In this document: piece after piece, positions 1-12,900 of the stretch
How the letters are laid out: each line of letters opens with the position of its first letter
How positions within the stretch are numbered: position 1 is the stretch's first letter
Notes under the pieces: model-generated
What the model was told of the DNA's origin: nothing
Database searches by the model: none
What the model saw: the letters and a program-made list of their open reading frames with translations, nothing else
Program-made: the position numbers and the translations under genes
NCBI GenBank assembly: GCA_949126835.1
Contig: OX421507.1
Span: forward strand, 12,025,652-12,089,651
Source of the DNA: Anisus vortex
Taxonomy: Eukaryota; Mollusca; Gastropoda; Planorbidae
Reading direction: 5' to 3'
Length of the DNA stretch: 64,000 nt

Positions 1-13
1 TTTCTCCCTAAAC

Positions 14-2397
14 CAGTGGTTCTTAACCTTTTGAAGTCGGGGAGCACTTTTGATCATGACAAAACTTTGGGGAGCACCAAAATCAAGGAGTAAAAAAACA
101 AAAACAAATACACATACGTATGACTTTTATTGAAAATAAAAGATTATAACATAAGAGTTTAAAATTATAACATGACAAACAAATTTTTAATAAAGATAAA
201 TTTAATAAGTAAAAAAATAACATAGAGCAAAATTTTATTCAGAAAAATTAAAAGATTTAATGTAAAACCTGAGCTTGACGGTTTTTACAAATTTCAGTGA
301 TATTAGGCCTAATGTTAGAAATAGCTACCCTCAATTCTTCATCCAAATTAGTAAGTGTTGCTCGTTTTTTAGTTTTTATGTTGGTGAATATCGAGAAACC
401 GAGTTCACACAAATATGATGTTGAAAATTGCAACAAGATTTTAAGTGCCTTCATGGAGAGAGCTGAGTATTCTTCTTGCACAAAGATCCAAAATTCCTCC
501 AGAATTATTTCGGAAACTTTTATTTAAGTGTACGATCCGATGATAGGTTGATTTATTCTTCTTCCTTCTTGGTATGACAACTTACTATTTGATGTATCAA
601 CCGTGGCAAAGGGATTACGTATCCAGTCATATGTTTCTACGTTTATTGATGGAAAATAAAATTCAATCTTTTCTTCTAATAAAGTTAAATGCTCTGTTAC
701 TGCTGAAATAATTTCGTCGGTAGTGTTATCATTAAGAGAAGGAAAGATATCTACTTTCTTTTTCTCCAACAAACGATTTTTCCCAAAAATAACTTTTTTT
801 CCGAAAGGCTGTCAATTTGTCGGTCGATGTTACAAAAAATTCTTTTCTTCCTTGAAGGCTGGTATTAACACAATTTAAATAATAAAAAAATATCAGCTAA
901 ATATGCCAATTTAGCACACCAAATGTCTTTTGAAGATATTCCACAAAATCAACCATATTTTCATTTTGGAAAAATGTCATCAATTCATCCTTAAGTTTTA
1001 AGAAACGACGTAACACTTTTCCTCTGAATAACCATCTCACTTCAGAATGCAAAAGCAAAGATTCGTACTTGGCTTCCATAGAGATGCAAAGATTTTTAAA
1101 GACGCGTATTTTCAAAGGTCTCGATTTTATTAAGTTTACCATATTTACAAATTTGTCTAGCACAGGTTTTAATGCTACTGGTAATGTTTTGGACACCAGA
1201 GATTCTCTGTGCAAAAAACAGTGAGTAGATATAATATTGGCGTTTCTTTTCTTGGCGAGAGTCACAAACCCTTTTAATGAGCCTACCATTGATGGAGCAC
1301 CGTCCGTACAAATTCCCACACACAACTCCCATGATTTTTTGAATTGTTCGAAATAGGAAGAAATAGAATCAAAGACATCTTGTCCTGTCGAACGTTCGGT
1401 AAGCTCAAGACAGCATAGAAATTGATTCACTATTTCGTTTTCATGAATGAAACGAACGAACCCTAGTATATGAGCTTTTCCACTTATGTCAGTGGACTCG
1501 TCAATTTTCAGAGCAAAATGCCGTTTGGAAAGCTTCTCGGCAACTGTTTTCTCGATATCATCCGACATATTTTTAATTCTATTTTTTATTGTATCATTTG
1601 AACGAGGAATTTTCATTATTTCCTTTGTTGCTTCATCGCCAAACATAATTTTAACCATTTCACAACATGCTGGTATAATTAAAGACTCTGCTATAGTATG
1701 TGGTTTTAACTGAACAGCTATCATTTCAGCAACCTTATATGACGCCAATTGTGCCTTATCGGAAATTTTGACAGTTTTTTCAAAAGATTTTACTTGTTTA
1801 GCTTGCGTATCTAACAATCGTTTGAAATAATCTTTAGTTTTTGTAGCAAGGTTGGCGTGATTTGTAGAAAAGTGACGTTTCAACTTGGTAGGAACCATCG
1901 CGCTGTTGGATAATTTTTCTCCACATACAATACATTGTGGAATGTGATATTCTTCCTCACAAATGTACGTAAATCCAAAACTGATCGAACGATCGCGTAA
2001 CACGAGGGAGAACGGAAATTTACTGACCCGTTTTGAAAGCCGCTGCCAAAAAGACCCAACCCCCCACTATTCAAACACACAAAACACTTTTTGAAATACA
2101 ATTAATGAGTTTAAAAGTTAAATATTTTGTTAGATAAAGGCTTCAAATTTAATCACATATAAATTTTATTTATGTAGCATTAGTAAAAGTGAGTCAAAAC
2201 TTCGTTACAAAAACAGTAAAAATAGGCAAAAAGGCCGATTTTTCCCCGTTTGGACTACCTATTATAAGCATTTGTTCAGCTCAATCAGATAGAGTAAGTG
2301 AGTGAACATTAAATTTTGAGTTTCATAATTTCGCGGAGCACTTGCAACTACCTCGCGGAGCACCAGTGCTCCGCTGAGCACCGGTTAAGAACCACTG
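14..2397 (-). mobile_element. hAT transposon, complete ends, decayed transposase
   Basis: Terminal inverted repeats CAGTGGTTCTTAACC at 14-28 and GGTTAAGAACCACTG at 2383-2397 bound a 2384-bp element. The 8-bp sequence CCCTAAAC stands directly on both sides (6-13 and 2398-2405), which is the target-site duplication expected of hAT transposons. Just inside both ends lie GGGGAGCAC or GCGGAGCAC words, likely subterminal transposase-binding repeats (inference). The transposase relic runs on the minus strand. The element lies upstream of the first recognised alkaline phosphatase exon, so it may sit in an upstream intron of that gene. Confidence 0.93.
257..2003 (-). pseudogene. hAT transposase relic (ZBED5/SCAND3/FAM200-like)
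   Basis: The main open block is 897-2003. It shows a BED-type zinc finger at its start (C-x2-C in QCIVCGEKL, then H and H in KRHFSTNH), and the DDE/RNase H-like core with ALKIDESTDISGKAHILGF, GICTDGAPSMVGSLKGF and THCFLHRESL. The block stops at LNWHI. The frame then shifts and continues with recognisable protein through 773-896, 524-772 and 257-481. The last piece holds the hAT dimerisation region (FSTSYLCELGFSIF, then KKRATLTNLDEELRVAIS). At least two frameshifts break the gene, and the first codon of the main block is GTG with no upstream in-frame ATG seen, so no functional protein is expected. The family belongs to the hAT lineage that gave rise to domesticated ZBED5 and FAM200 proteins in vertebrates. 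Identity as hAT is secure; the subfamily name is by eye. Confidence 0.9.
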
Positions 2398-2620
2398 CCC
2401 TAAACCAACCATATAAATCGGCTTCAACAGTTGTTGTTTTAACCCTTATGGTGCGATTTTTGACATCCCTTTTCAACGAATATGAATGTCAACGTTCTTC
2501 TAAAATATAGGGCCAATGCTTTAAATTAAATAAATCATTTTTAAGATATATTAAATGAGCTTTTTTTTCTTTCTTTGAATGTGGGTAGCATGGGGCAAAA
2601 TCTTCCAAATATTTAATGCT

Positions 2621-2945
2621 AAACTAAATAGAACTACTATTAAGGATTTATGTGAAAATAGTTGGTTTTAGTAGTTGGTTGATATAAACTAAATAGAACT
2701 ACTATAAAGGATTTATGTGAAAATAGTTGGTTTTAGTAGTTGGTTGATATAAACTAAATAGAACTACTATAAATGATTTATGTGAAAATAGTTGGTTTTA
2801 GTAGTTGGTTGATATAAACTAAATAGAACTACTATAAAGGATTTATGTGAAAATAGTTGGTTTTAGTAGTTGGTTGATATAAACTAAATAGAACTACTAT
2901 AAAGGATTTATGTGAAAATAGTTGGTTTTAGTAGTTGGTTGACAT
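2621..2945. repeat. 65-bp tandem repeat, five copies
   Basis: A unit beginning AAACTAAATAGAACTACTAT restarts at 2621, 2686, 2751, 2816 and 2881, an exact 65-bp period with only one or two base changes between copies. It encodes no open frame of note. The near-identity suggests recent expansion. Confidence 0.93.
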
Positions 2946-5103
2946 GTTAATGTCTCAAGAGAAAAACAAAAAGACTTGAGACTTTAATGCATATCCAAAA
3001 ATTTCTTGAACTGACGAAAAAATAAACGCAAACAATAGTTGTTTTGATATAATAATTGATCATTTGTTTTAATGTGCGTCGTACATCTCTCTCTTTTTCG
3101 CCTCCTAACCCAGGCGTGGAAGAACGATAAAGCCAAGAAAAATCTAACCAATGAATACGTCTACACAAGACAACAGTTGAGTGCAGTAGACCCGACCAAG
3201 ACTGACTTTTTATTAGGTAACAATCACTGATCAATAAAAAAAAATGGATTAGGCACGGAAACAATATTATTGAAGCAAAAAGCGCCCGCCATTGTTTTAT
3301 GCTTTCACTTAGTTGTAAAATTTAATTTCCTCAATACTGACCTGTAAATACATTTCAAGTTACTATGACTTTCTTTTTATCGTATAAATTTGTTCTAATT
3401 ATAGATGATTTAATCCTATAACTCTCTTTTACGGATAAGTAAATTGTGTATAAATGTATAAATGTATAAATGTATAAAACTATAGTTGTTCCCCTTGCGT
3501 CATAGATAAGCCTTACCTACGCATTTATAAAGAAGGCTCTATCCATTCTTTTAATAGATCAACGCGCGTCAATTTTACTTAGTGCTTAGTGACAAGTCTT
3601 ATGATTATGCATGCACGGTGAACCTAAACGTTCATCGTGTACCAACATTTCCGGTCCTATTCGTTCATTTACTAACAAAACGTGTCTGTGTGCTGTGTTA
3701 CTGATTAAGAAAAGTAAGAGTAAGAAAAGATGTAGAGGATTCAATTGTATTTTATGTCCAAATGATGTTGATGAAAGGAAAGGATGGATTGTTAAAGTCA
3801 GACGTGTCAACTGTCTATCTTTATCCCCAAACGTATTGCTTGATGCAAAAGAATTTTCGTTTTTGTATCTTTATGTATCTATAGATCATGTGTTTTGATA
3901 GCCAAGAACCGCTAATCTTGACTACTTAATTTTATAAACCAAGCTACATTTTTAACTTAACGCGATTTACACGTCGACTATTTATTACTGTATGCTCACT
4001 TTTCATGTTAAAAACGATTCCTCATAACTATTACTGTAGTCTTAGTATATTTCTAAAACACCAGAACTGGATGACGATGTTGAAATAAATTGTCAAACAC
4101 CAGCAAAAGGCGAAAAGAGCTCTTAATAAGTATTGCCGGAAATAAACCGGCAGTTCGTGAACACAGTAAACCCTGACCAATTGAAAAGGTTAGGCATCCT
4201 TCAGACTTATCAATTGCGTCACTGTGAAATAATAAAAGAACGAGGAAGTACCATAATAATAACAACGTTATAAGAAACATTGCCATTGGGTCACCACAAG
4301 CATTTAAAACAATAATAATAATAATAATACATTGAATAAATAATTCTGAGGGTACAAGGTGTCTCTAAGTAGTTTGACATGTCTGAACGTCAATGGAGTA
4401 AAAAACTTCAAATGGTTTGGTGTAAACTTACATCAACGAACAAACATCTATGTAAAAGGCCTACCTAGTATAACTCATTGATTTATTTTTCTCTCCATTC
4501 CTCTCATCGTAGACTATTGATTCATTACTTATCTAGTTTTAAAGACATATTAACTATAGTTGAGACAGCAATAGACACTTTTAATTTGAAGACCTACAAT
4601 TTGTGAAAAACAAACGCAATATTTTCAACAACAAAAATCTTCAAAGTTTTATAATTGGTGTTTTTCTGCCTTCTCCGCCCATTATCTTCAAATGAGTTTA
4701 ATATTTCTGCTATTTGATGACTCGAATGACTTCTTTTCGGAATTCCTGATTCCTTTTTGTACTGTACTCTTCCTTTTTTTTTTCTCAATGAAAAAATTAA
4801 AATTAAAATCGAAAGTTGTATACATCGGAAACCTTTAATGCAAACTTGGGAGCGTAGAAGTCAATTAAGACCGCCATTTTGGTTTCGCACGGAAAAAAAA
4901 AGAACATTACATGCTATAGAAATAGTGCAAGCGGTCCATCTTACTATAGTCTTTGTTAAAATAATATAGCGTTCTGATCCTGCTAAATGCAGTAGCATGG
5001 AGAATCATTACGTAATAATTGAGCATCAATCAATAGACAGATCGATAGATCTAATAGATAAATCGTTAAACTTTTTCCATGATTTCTACTTTCTCCCCTT
5101 GAG
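2946..5103. other. Stretch without a recognised gene
   Basis: AT-rich sequence with short chance open frames (for example 3611-3898) that lack family motifs or plausible splice sites. A small TGTATAAA repeat is at about 3448-3480 and an ATA run at about 4312-4327. I looked here for the missing 5' exons of alkaline phosphatase (the glycine-rich segment and the serine nucleophile region) and saw none. Confidence 0.5.
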
Positions 5104-5241
5104 GTCTGTTCGCACCCAGCCACCATACATACGAAGCTGACAGACAGCCATCAAGCACTGAACCAACACTGACAGAGATGACAGAGAAGGCCATTAAAAT
5201 ACTCAGTAAAAACCCTAAAGGATATTTCTTACTTTTAGAAG
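5104..5241 (+). CDS. ALP: Alkaline phosphatase exon (crown/helix region to LLLEG)
   Basis: Acceptor AG at 5102-5103 follows a pyrimidine-rich CTTTCTCCCCTTG tract. The exon reads LFAPSHHTYEADR, then EPTLTEMTEKAIKILSKN, then PKGYFLLLEG. This matches the conserved alkaline phosphatase stretch that leads to the Mg-binding glutamate of the E-G-G-R-I-D motif. It starts in phase 1 (two bases GT complete a codon from an upstream exon) and ends in phase 1, 138 bp. The donor after 5241 is GCAAGT, a GC-type splice donor. No upstream exon was recognised. Confidence 0.9.
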
Positions 5242-5472
5242 GCAAGTCCGACTGTATAGTGACTGTAAATAAAGAAAGAAATTTTGTTATTTAGTGACTC
5301 TTTGATTACATAAGCTGAATAATTGTTTTTCCATGTTCATTTCGATGAAATCTTTTCTTAGGTGGAAGAATTGACCAGGCCCATCATGAAAACGGAGCCA
5401 AGAAAGCATTAGAGGAACTGGTAGAGTTTGATAGTTCTGGTAAGTATTTCTCATTTGTATTATTTCATAAGC

Positions 5473-5549
<77 letters not shown>

Positions 5550-5604
5550 CATTAACTATATTAAACCGACAGATAGACAGACGCAAATAGATAGATAGAT
5601 AGAC

Positions 5605-5662
<58 letters not shown>

Positions 5663-5747
5663 ATGATAGATAGATACATACAGAGATAGATACATACATA
5701 GATACATACATAGATACATACATACATACATACATGCATGTATAGAT

Positions 5748-5808
<61 letters not shown>

Positions 5809-6903
5809 GATAGATAGATAGACATATAGACCGATAGACAGATGGATAGACAGATAGATAAACAGTTAAATAGTTAAATAGTTAGATTGATAGATATATC
5901 TTCCAAAGGTTAAAGCAAAAGAAATATGTAAATATCAACAACATGATATTATGTTCACCACGATTTACTTCACGCATTTCTTTCTTTATATAATATAGTT
6001 AATAGGTTAGGTTTGTTTATAACTATTGACAACGTAATATCACTTCGGCATTAAGGTTGTTTGTTTATTATTTCAATTATATTTTAAAAAAATTCTGACT
6101 ATTCGGGTGCAAAGGGCAAAATCTTTATATGGCTAAATAAAAATATACATGTGGGATTTATACGAAAAACTTTTTAATTTAGTAATTGTTAAATTTTACT
6201 GGCCTTTCTCTTTGCACAGTGTCCAAAGTTGCTGAACTTACTTCAGAGGATAACACCCTATTAGTTGTGACTGCGGACCACTCTCATGTGTTTTCAATAG
6301 CTGGTTACCCTTCCAGGGGGAATAACATCTTAGGTAAAAAAAAAAAAAAAAGCTATACATATTTCATTATCGCCCTTGTATTGTAATTATTCGGCATTTA
6401 GAGTGATAGCTAATATTTTTTTTTATAAATATAGAGTCTATGTCTGGGTGTGTAAGTGTGTTTTTATATATATATGCATGTATGCTTGTTTAACAATGAA
6501 AATTGCCTGTTTCCTACTTCTGGTCCATAAGTAGGAACTCTTCAATTCATCTTGGTCCTGGGACTATATCCTCTAGTTCAGGGGTCGGCAACCTTTTGCT
6601 AACAGTGTGCCAAATTAGGATTTCTAAATCATTCAGCGTGCCAAAAGCCTAGAATGAGTCGTTACAAAGTTTTATAAGCTTATTACATACACAATTAACG
6701 TGTTTGTGATTAACATCCTCTTTATTTGCATTTATATTAAATACAATATTTCATTCTTAAACATTCACATTAAAATATGTATGGTAATTATTGTTTTAAC
6801 ATTATCATTTGTTAGTCAAGCTGAGGATCTAACACCTGCTAATATTAATTTTAATTATATCTCAGTCAAGGACTACTTAATACAAGAGGAGTCTTTGATC
6901 TCA

Positions 6904-6940
<37 letters not shown>

Positions 6941-9900
6941 TGTGATTATCATCTTTTTATTTGCATTTATACCAAATACAAAATGTTAATACAAACTATT
7001 CATACTTTATATACCATTTTGTAAACATTATCATTTGGTTATCAAGTTAAGGTTCAAACAACTGCTAATATTTATTATATGTTCTCAGTTTAACTGAGAT
7101 TTTCTTTAATTTGTTCTTTTTTTAAATTTCAAATACCTTTATTCAATTCTTTTACATGTACAATTTGTACATTAAGAGGAAGGATAGAAGACATTAATTG
7201 CAATTTTTACAATTCTAAAGGATAGAAGACAACATAGAATATTTAAACAAATTTAGATAATTTATGTAGTTGTTGTAGTTAGGTTTAGACTTTCACATCC
7301 ATTCATTCTGTTTATTTGACATAGTTTTCCATTCATTCGCTACTTTCGTATCATACTTCAATAGTGTACATGCATCTTATACATAACATATATATATCTG
7401 ATTGTATAAAGTAGAAATTATACAAGTTTACATTGGGGAAGGAATAGAGGAAATTTTAATTTTATGTTATTAATTTTATTACAACAAAGCCAGAGAAAAA
7501 GGAGTAGAGCAATAGAAATTCATTTATGTTCGGGAGTCTTTGTGAGGGGTTGGGGGGGGGGGGGCTATCGAAAATAGGATGATTGTAACCAAGTGGGTAC
7601 CTCTACAATTATTTAGATTGGCGAGAGATGAGGGGGGGGGGGGGAGATAGGCAAGATTTAATTTACGCTAATATTGTAACTAACTTTAAATTTAAATTCA
7701 TTCATTCTTTTTTATTTGACATTCTTGCTTAGCATCCATACATATTTTAATTAATTTAAACATATAATAAACGTAACAATCCATTATTAACTGTAAGATA
7801 TTTAAAACAACATAATATGAAGATAAATGAACCCAAGTTTGGTAGAAATTATGTACATCTAGCTTCAATTGTTATATCCCTTTCGGAGTATATATTTAAT
7901 TTTAACCAACAAGCGCGGTCTTAAATGTATATATCTAAAAAAAAACAAAGAAAGGGTCACAGATGACAAAGAAAAGTGAAACACCCATAGAAGACGGGTG
8001 ACGAAAGGTGTCATTCACGGGTAATCCCACAACGGGAACCTTCACAAGTGAGAAAAAAATCTGTGCAGTTCTCTAAAAAGATTAGGAAACTCCCAAGTTG
8101 TCTTTAGGTTTCAAATAGCGTTTAGCCGTTCCCATCGGCATGAACTATTGAAAGAGAGATAGGGAAATAAATGCAATTTGTTTGGTAGTGACATAAAGTT
8201 TAGAAGGCCCGACTTTCCTGGCCCTCCCACCTTCCCAAGCCAGCGTCGCCGGATGACCGGCCTGCACCAGTTAACACCCTGGCGAATGTGCCAAAAAAAG
8301 GGGAAGTTGGGCCGGTATTTGTATATCGGTCCTTCTTCTTGTACTATACATTGATGTCACTCTGATAAAAATAATTTGAAGAAAGAAGATTAATATTAGA
8401 CCTAAGTTTTTGTATTAGATAGGTAACGAAGAAAAAATTAGAAAAGAAGGGTAAGGAATAACGGAAGGAAAACAGTGAACCTTACTTCCATTCCGTGGAA
8501 GGCAGTGAAGCTAAAAGTAATAAAGGAGGCAAAATCGGTGAAGACGGACCCAGAAAGGCCAAGTCTCTCTCCTCGTTATTTCATGTGCCATAAGCCATGA
8601 AATTAAAATATCGTCTCCTAAACCTTTCAACAGTTTTAACAAAATACACCCGTAAACTTATATAAAAATAATATGTACATAGTGGTGCGTAAAAGAACAA
8701 AAAAAAACACACCACACACAAACAAAAACAACACAAAATTTTACATTCACTGAAAGAGACATCGCACCGGAAATGAAAATAAAAATTTGCCCTTGATGAA
8801 TAGTTAACAACGTGAAACTTACAATACAAGGTCATCTCCGTATTTAAAACAACGCATTAATAACATATGCATGTAATTACTCTACCAATTAAACAAATGA
8901 ACCAAATAATAAAATACATAAGAATCTCATCTATGAAATACATTATAATACATAAAACAGTTATAAAAGCAAACTATTAAATGAAATTACAGAGTGGGCG
9001 GTTGATGTTTATCTAAATGTGTTTCAAGTTTTTGTCTGAATATGTCTTCTATGATGTGTGGGGGGTAGTGTTTTTGGTCAAACCGTGTTTTAAGATATGT
9101 TTTCCATATGTGTTGTTTGTATTCTGCTAGTGTGATGAGGTTTAATGTGTGTTTTGTTTTGTTTCTAAGTCTAGGTATTTTGAAGAGTGTAATGGCTAAA
9201 TCTATGTCTATGTCTGACTGTGTTGTTGTGTCAATGATTAATTTTAATGTTTGTTTTGTTGGTATGATTGCGGGGCATGTTAGATAGATATGTTCCTCAT
9301 TTTCTTGTGTATGTGAGGTACACATCTTGCATATAGGTGTGTTGCGTGTATTTTGTTTCTTCCTATCTAATGTTGGTGTCATGTTAAAAAGGAGTCTGTA
9401 CGATATCTCTTTTGATTGTGGTGCAATGTGTTTGTTATGTAAACTGATGAATGTGTCATGAAAGTCTGTAATCCCTAACTGTCTCCCCCATTTAATCCGT
9501 GTATGAAGTGGAATCTGGACCCGTGTAATGAGTGATATGTAAATGTTCTTTGTTTTGCTATGTATCAAGTGTTCATTGTTATGTAAAATGCGTGTAACTG
9601 ACTTGTAAAATGAAGAGGAAAAGTTGCCAAAATAATGAGGTGTATTGTTTTGAATTGGAATAAGTTTGTTTAGCTTTAGACCATAAAAATACATAGCTAA
9701 AGGCAATTTATCAGGTGTACGTACAATTTGGCCTATATATTTTAATCTCAGTGCTTGTATCTTTGTTTTTATATCTTGCAAACCTATCCCGCCATCCCGT
9801 TTATTTTGTATCAGTGTGTTATGATGAATGGAACGAATGGTAGATTTAAATAAAAAGGCTCTAATTTTTTTATTCATATTGGTTATGAAATGTGGTGGAG

Positions 9901-12900
9901 GTTCTGTAACTGAAGCTATATAAATGATTTTCGGTATAATGAGAGTGTTAACGATTGCTGAACGACCAAAAATCGTGTGTGAGACATGTGTGTACATATT
10001 TATTATGTTATCTGTTGTTTGTAACAATCCATTGTACTGTTCTGTATTGTAAGTGTTTGGATTGTTGTGCCAAACGATACCTGTAATTTTGATTTTTGTT
10101 TTATTTTGAATATTTGACGGAAAATGTTCTTTTCGTTTCCAGGCACCAAGGCCCATTATATTCGATTTGTTTATGTTAATTTTCCCTCCAGATGCGGCAT
10201 TGAAAGTTTTAAAATGTTCCAGAATTTTTTTAATGTCTTTTTCTGATGTTACTGTAAACGTGGTATCGTCGGCATATGCCTGTACCTTCAACACCTGTCC
10301 TCCAGGCATTGATATGCCCGTTATACCAGCATCCGTTCTTACTTTTTCCAGGAGCGGCTCCAGACACAGGGCATATAAAAGCGGTGAGAGCGGACAGCCC
10401 TGCCTGACAGATCTTTCAATTGGGAAGGGTGAGGTCAGCGTATGGTTTACAAGAATTCTGCTACATGGAGAAGCGTAGAGCAGCCTGACCCAGCCTTCGA
10501 TCTGATTTCCTACGTTGTTTTTCCGCAGCACTTTGAATAGATAGCCGTGGTCCACTCTATCAAAGGCTTTTTCCTGGTCTATCGATAACAGGGCTGCTTG
10601 CGTGTTTTTGATGTGTGTGTATATGATAATGTCCCTAATGGTGTGATTGAGAGTTTCTATGTTTCTGCCTGGTATGCCGCAGAATTGATTTTCGTGTAAT
10701 AGTGTATGCAGGTATGGTTGAAGTTTGTTTACCAGTATCTTAGTGAGAATTTTATAGTCTGTATTTAATAATGAAATGGGTCGGTAGCCCCCCACAGATA
10801 TTCTGTCGTCCGGGTTTTTCTCCAGGACGGTGATATATGCTTCACTGAACATCTGTGGAAGGGCTCCCTTAGTATATGCATGTGTGTACATGAGTGATAG
10901 TAAGGGAACTAACTGGGGTGAAAAAAATTTGTAAAATTCTGATGTCAAACCGTCTGGTCCTGGGGACTTGTCCAATTTCAATTTGTCAATTGCTAATTTA
11001 ATGTCCTGTACTGTAATGGGTGTTTCTAAAAGAGTTTTATCTTCGTCTGGTAGGTGTTTACAATAGGTCAGTATATCATCTTGTTCCCTGTCGTCAGTGT
11101 GTTCCTTAGAATAGATGTGTATAAAGTGCTCTTTAAAAGTGTTTGCAATTGCTACGTTTCCTGTATGTATTGTTCCTAATGAGTCTTGTATCCGTGCAAT
11201 CATGCGTCTTCTTTGTGTGTTTTGTTCTAGTGTGAGAAAAACCTTGTTTGGGCCCTCTAACATACCTCGTGTCCTACATCTTGTTTGTGCGCCCATATAC
11301 TTATGCTCTTGTATTTCTGTTAATTGTGCTTTCATTGTATGTGCCTCTAAAGTATCTTCTGGAAGTGTATCTAATTGCTGTTTTAAGTGTTGTTCCGTCT
11401 CCCTTAGCTGCGTATTAATGTATTTGGATATTATTTGTGTTAAGTGTTTAATGCTATGCTTAAGTACTGTCCACGTCTCTCCCATGTCAGTCTGTTGGTC
11501 TAAGGTACTAATGTCTATTGTGTTTTCAATGAGAGTTTGAATTGTTTTTGTGTAAAACTCACTCTTTAAAAGTGAGTTATTAAATTTCCAGTGGGGCGAC
11601 CCGGTATGCCTGTGTCGGCTCCACGCTGCTGTGGTCACCGACACTAGCACCGCTTTATGATCCGTATACTCCAATGTTTCCCCCAAATGAGACACTCTGG
11701 CAACCGTATCCCCATCAGGTACATAAACCCTATCTAGCCGGGACTTAACTGGGTGAGCGTTGTAGGCAAACGTCGTGTCCTGTCCAAGTGGGTATATTTT
11801 CCTGTAAGCGTCGACAAGTGAAAATGTTGTAAATGTATTATCTAACCAGTGACTACTTTGTTTGTTTTTGTTAAGTGTGTTCACTCTGTCAAGTTCGTCA
11901 TGTGTATAATTAAAGTCTCCACCTATTATAAGTTTATCATGTTGATATGTTGTATTTAAAATGTCATTTAAATTATCAAAGAAGGCAGGTTTTTCTGTGT
12001 TTTGTGTAGGAGCGTAGATGTTAACTAGTGTATATTTATTGTTACTGTTTTCTATTCTAATTATAGTGAGTCTACCCTGGTTATCTTTATGCTTGTGTGT
12101 GACTTTGTATTTATCTGATGTTTGAATTATGGCTGTTCCTCTAGCGAATGTACCTAAACTAAAAATGCTATCTCTGAAACCCATTTCTGTTATGTATCTG
12201 TCTGCAGTAAATTGTTTGTTTATGTTGGTTTCTTGCAAGAAGATGAAATCGGGTTTATGTTTCCTTGCAAGGTGAACTAAGTATTTCTGTTTGTTCCTAA
12301 GGCTATGTATGTTTAACGTGACTATTGTTATGTCCGCCATTCTTCAATTATAGAGTGTTTGATTATTAACCTACTGTTTGTCATCCTTATCGTCTTCGTC
12401 TATAACCAGAGGAAGTGGCGATTTTATCAAATCCATCTCCTCTGTCTGGTCATTGATATAAGTTTCACTGTTCAGTGAGCTTATTGGGGACTCTGCTGAG
12501 AAGTGGAACAGTTTTTTCCTGCTTGACTCAGCAGAGCGTTTTGAGGGAGAACTAGGAAGAGATTTGGGGCTTTCATCGCTCTCCTCATATTGCCGTTTTT
12601 TGGCCTGAGGTACTTCCCACACCGACATAAGGGGAGGTATTTTGTTTGGAGATTTAGTGGGTGTTTTATTGGGGGATAAAGGGGTTGAAGGAGTACTCGA
12701 TAAAGGGGTTGTTTTTTGACTCTCTTCATTTGGAGGCATTTTAGGACTTCCCACAGTTTTATTCATGGAGGGAGATTTGGGTACAATACCCGTTTCCAAT
12801 AGGGAAAGGGGAAGGCTATTAGTATTATTATTCTTACTTTTGCCAGTCACCAGGGTATAACCATCATCATCTACGATGGTTTTCCCTGGCGCACCTTTAG

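Noticed and set aside
3586..3898. Overlapping 74- and 95-residue frames on opposite strands
   Set aside because: No domain, no splice context, composition typical of chance frames.
5287..5825. Isoleucine/tyrosine/leucine/serine-rich frames (also at 39.7-40.2, 49.3-49.8 and 62-63 kb)
   Set aside because: Translation of GATA and TA microsatellites, not proteins.
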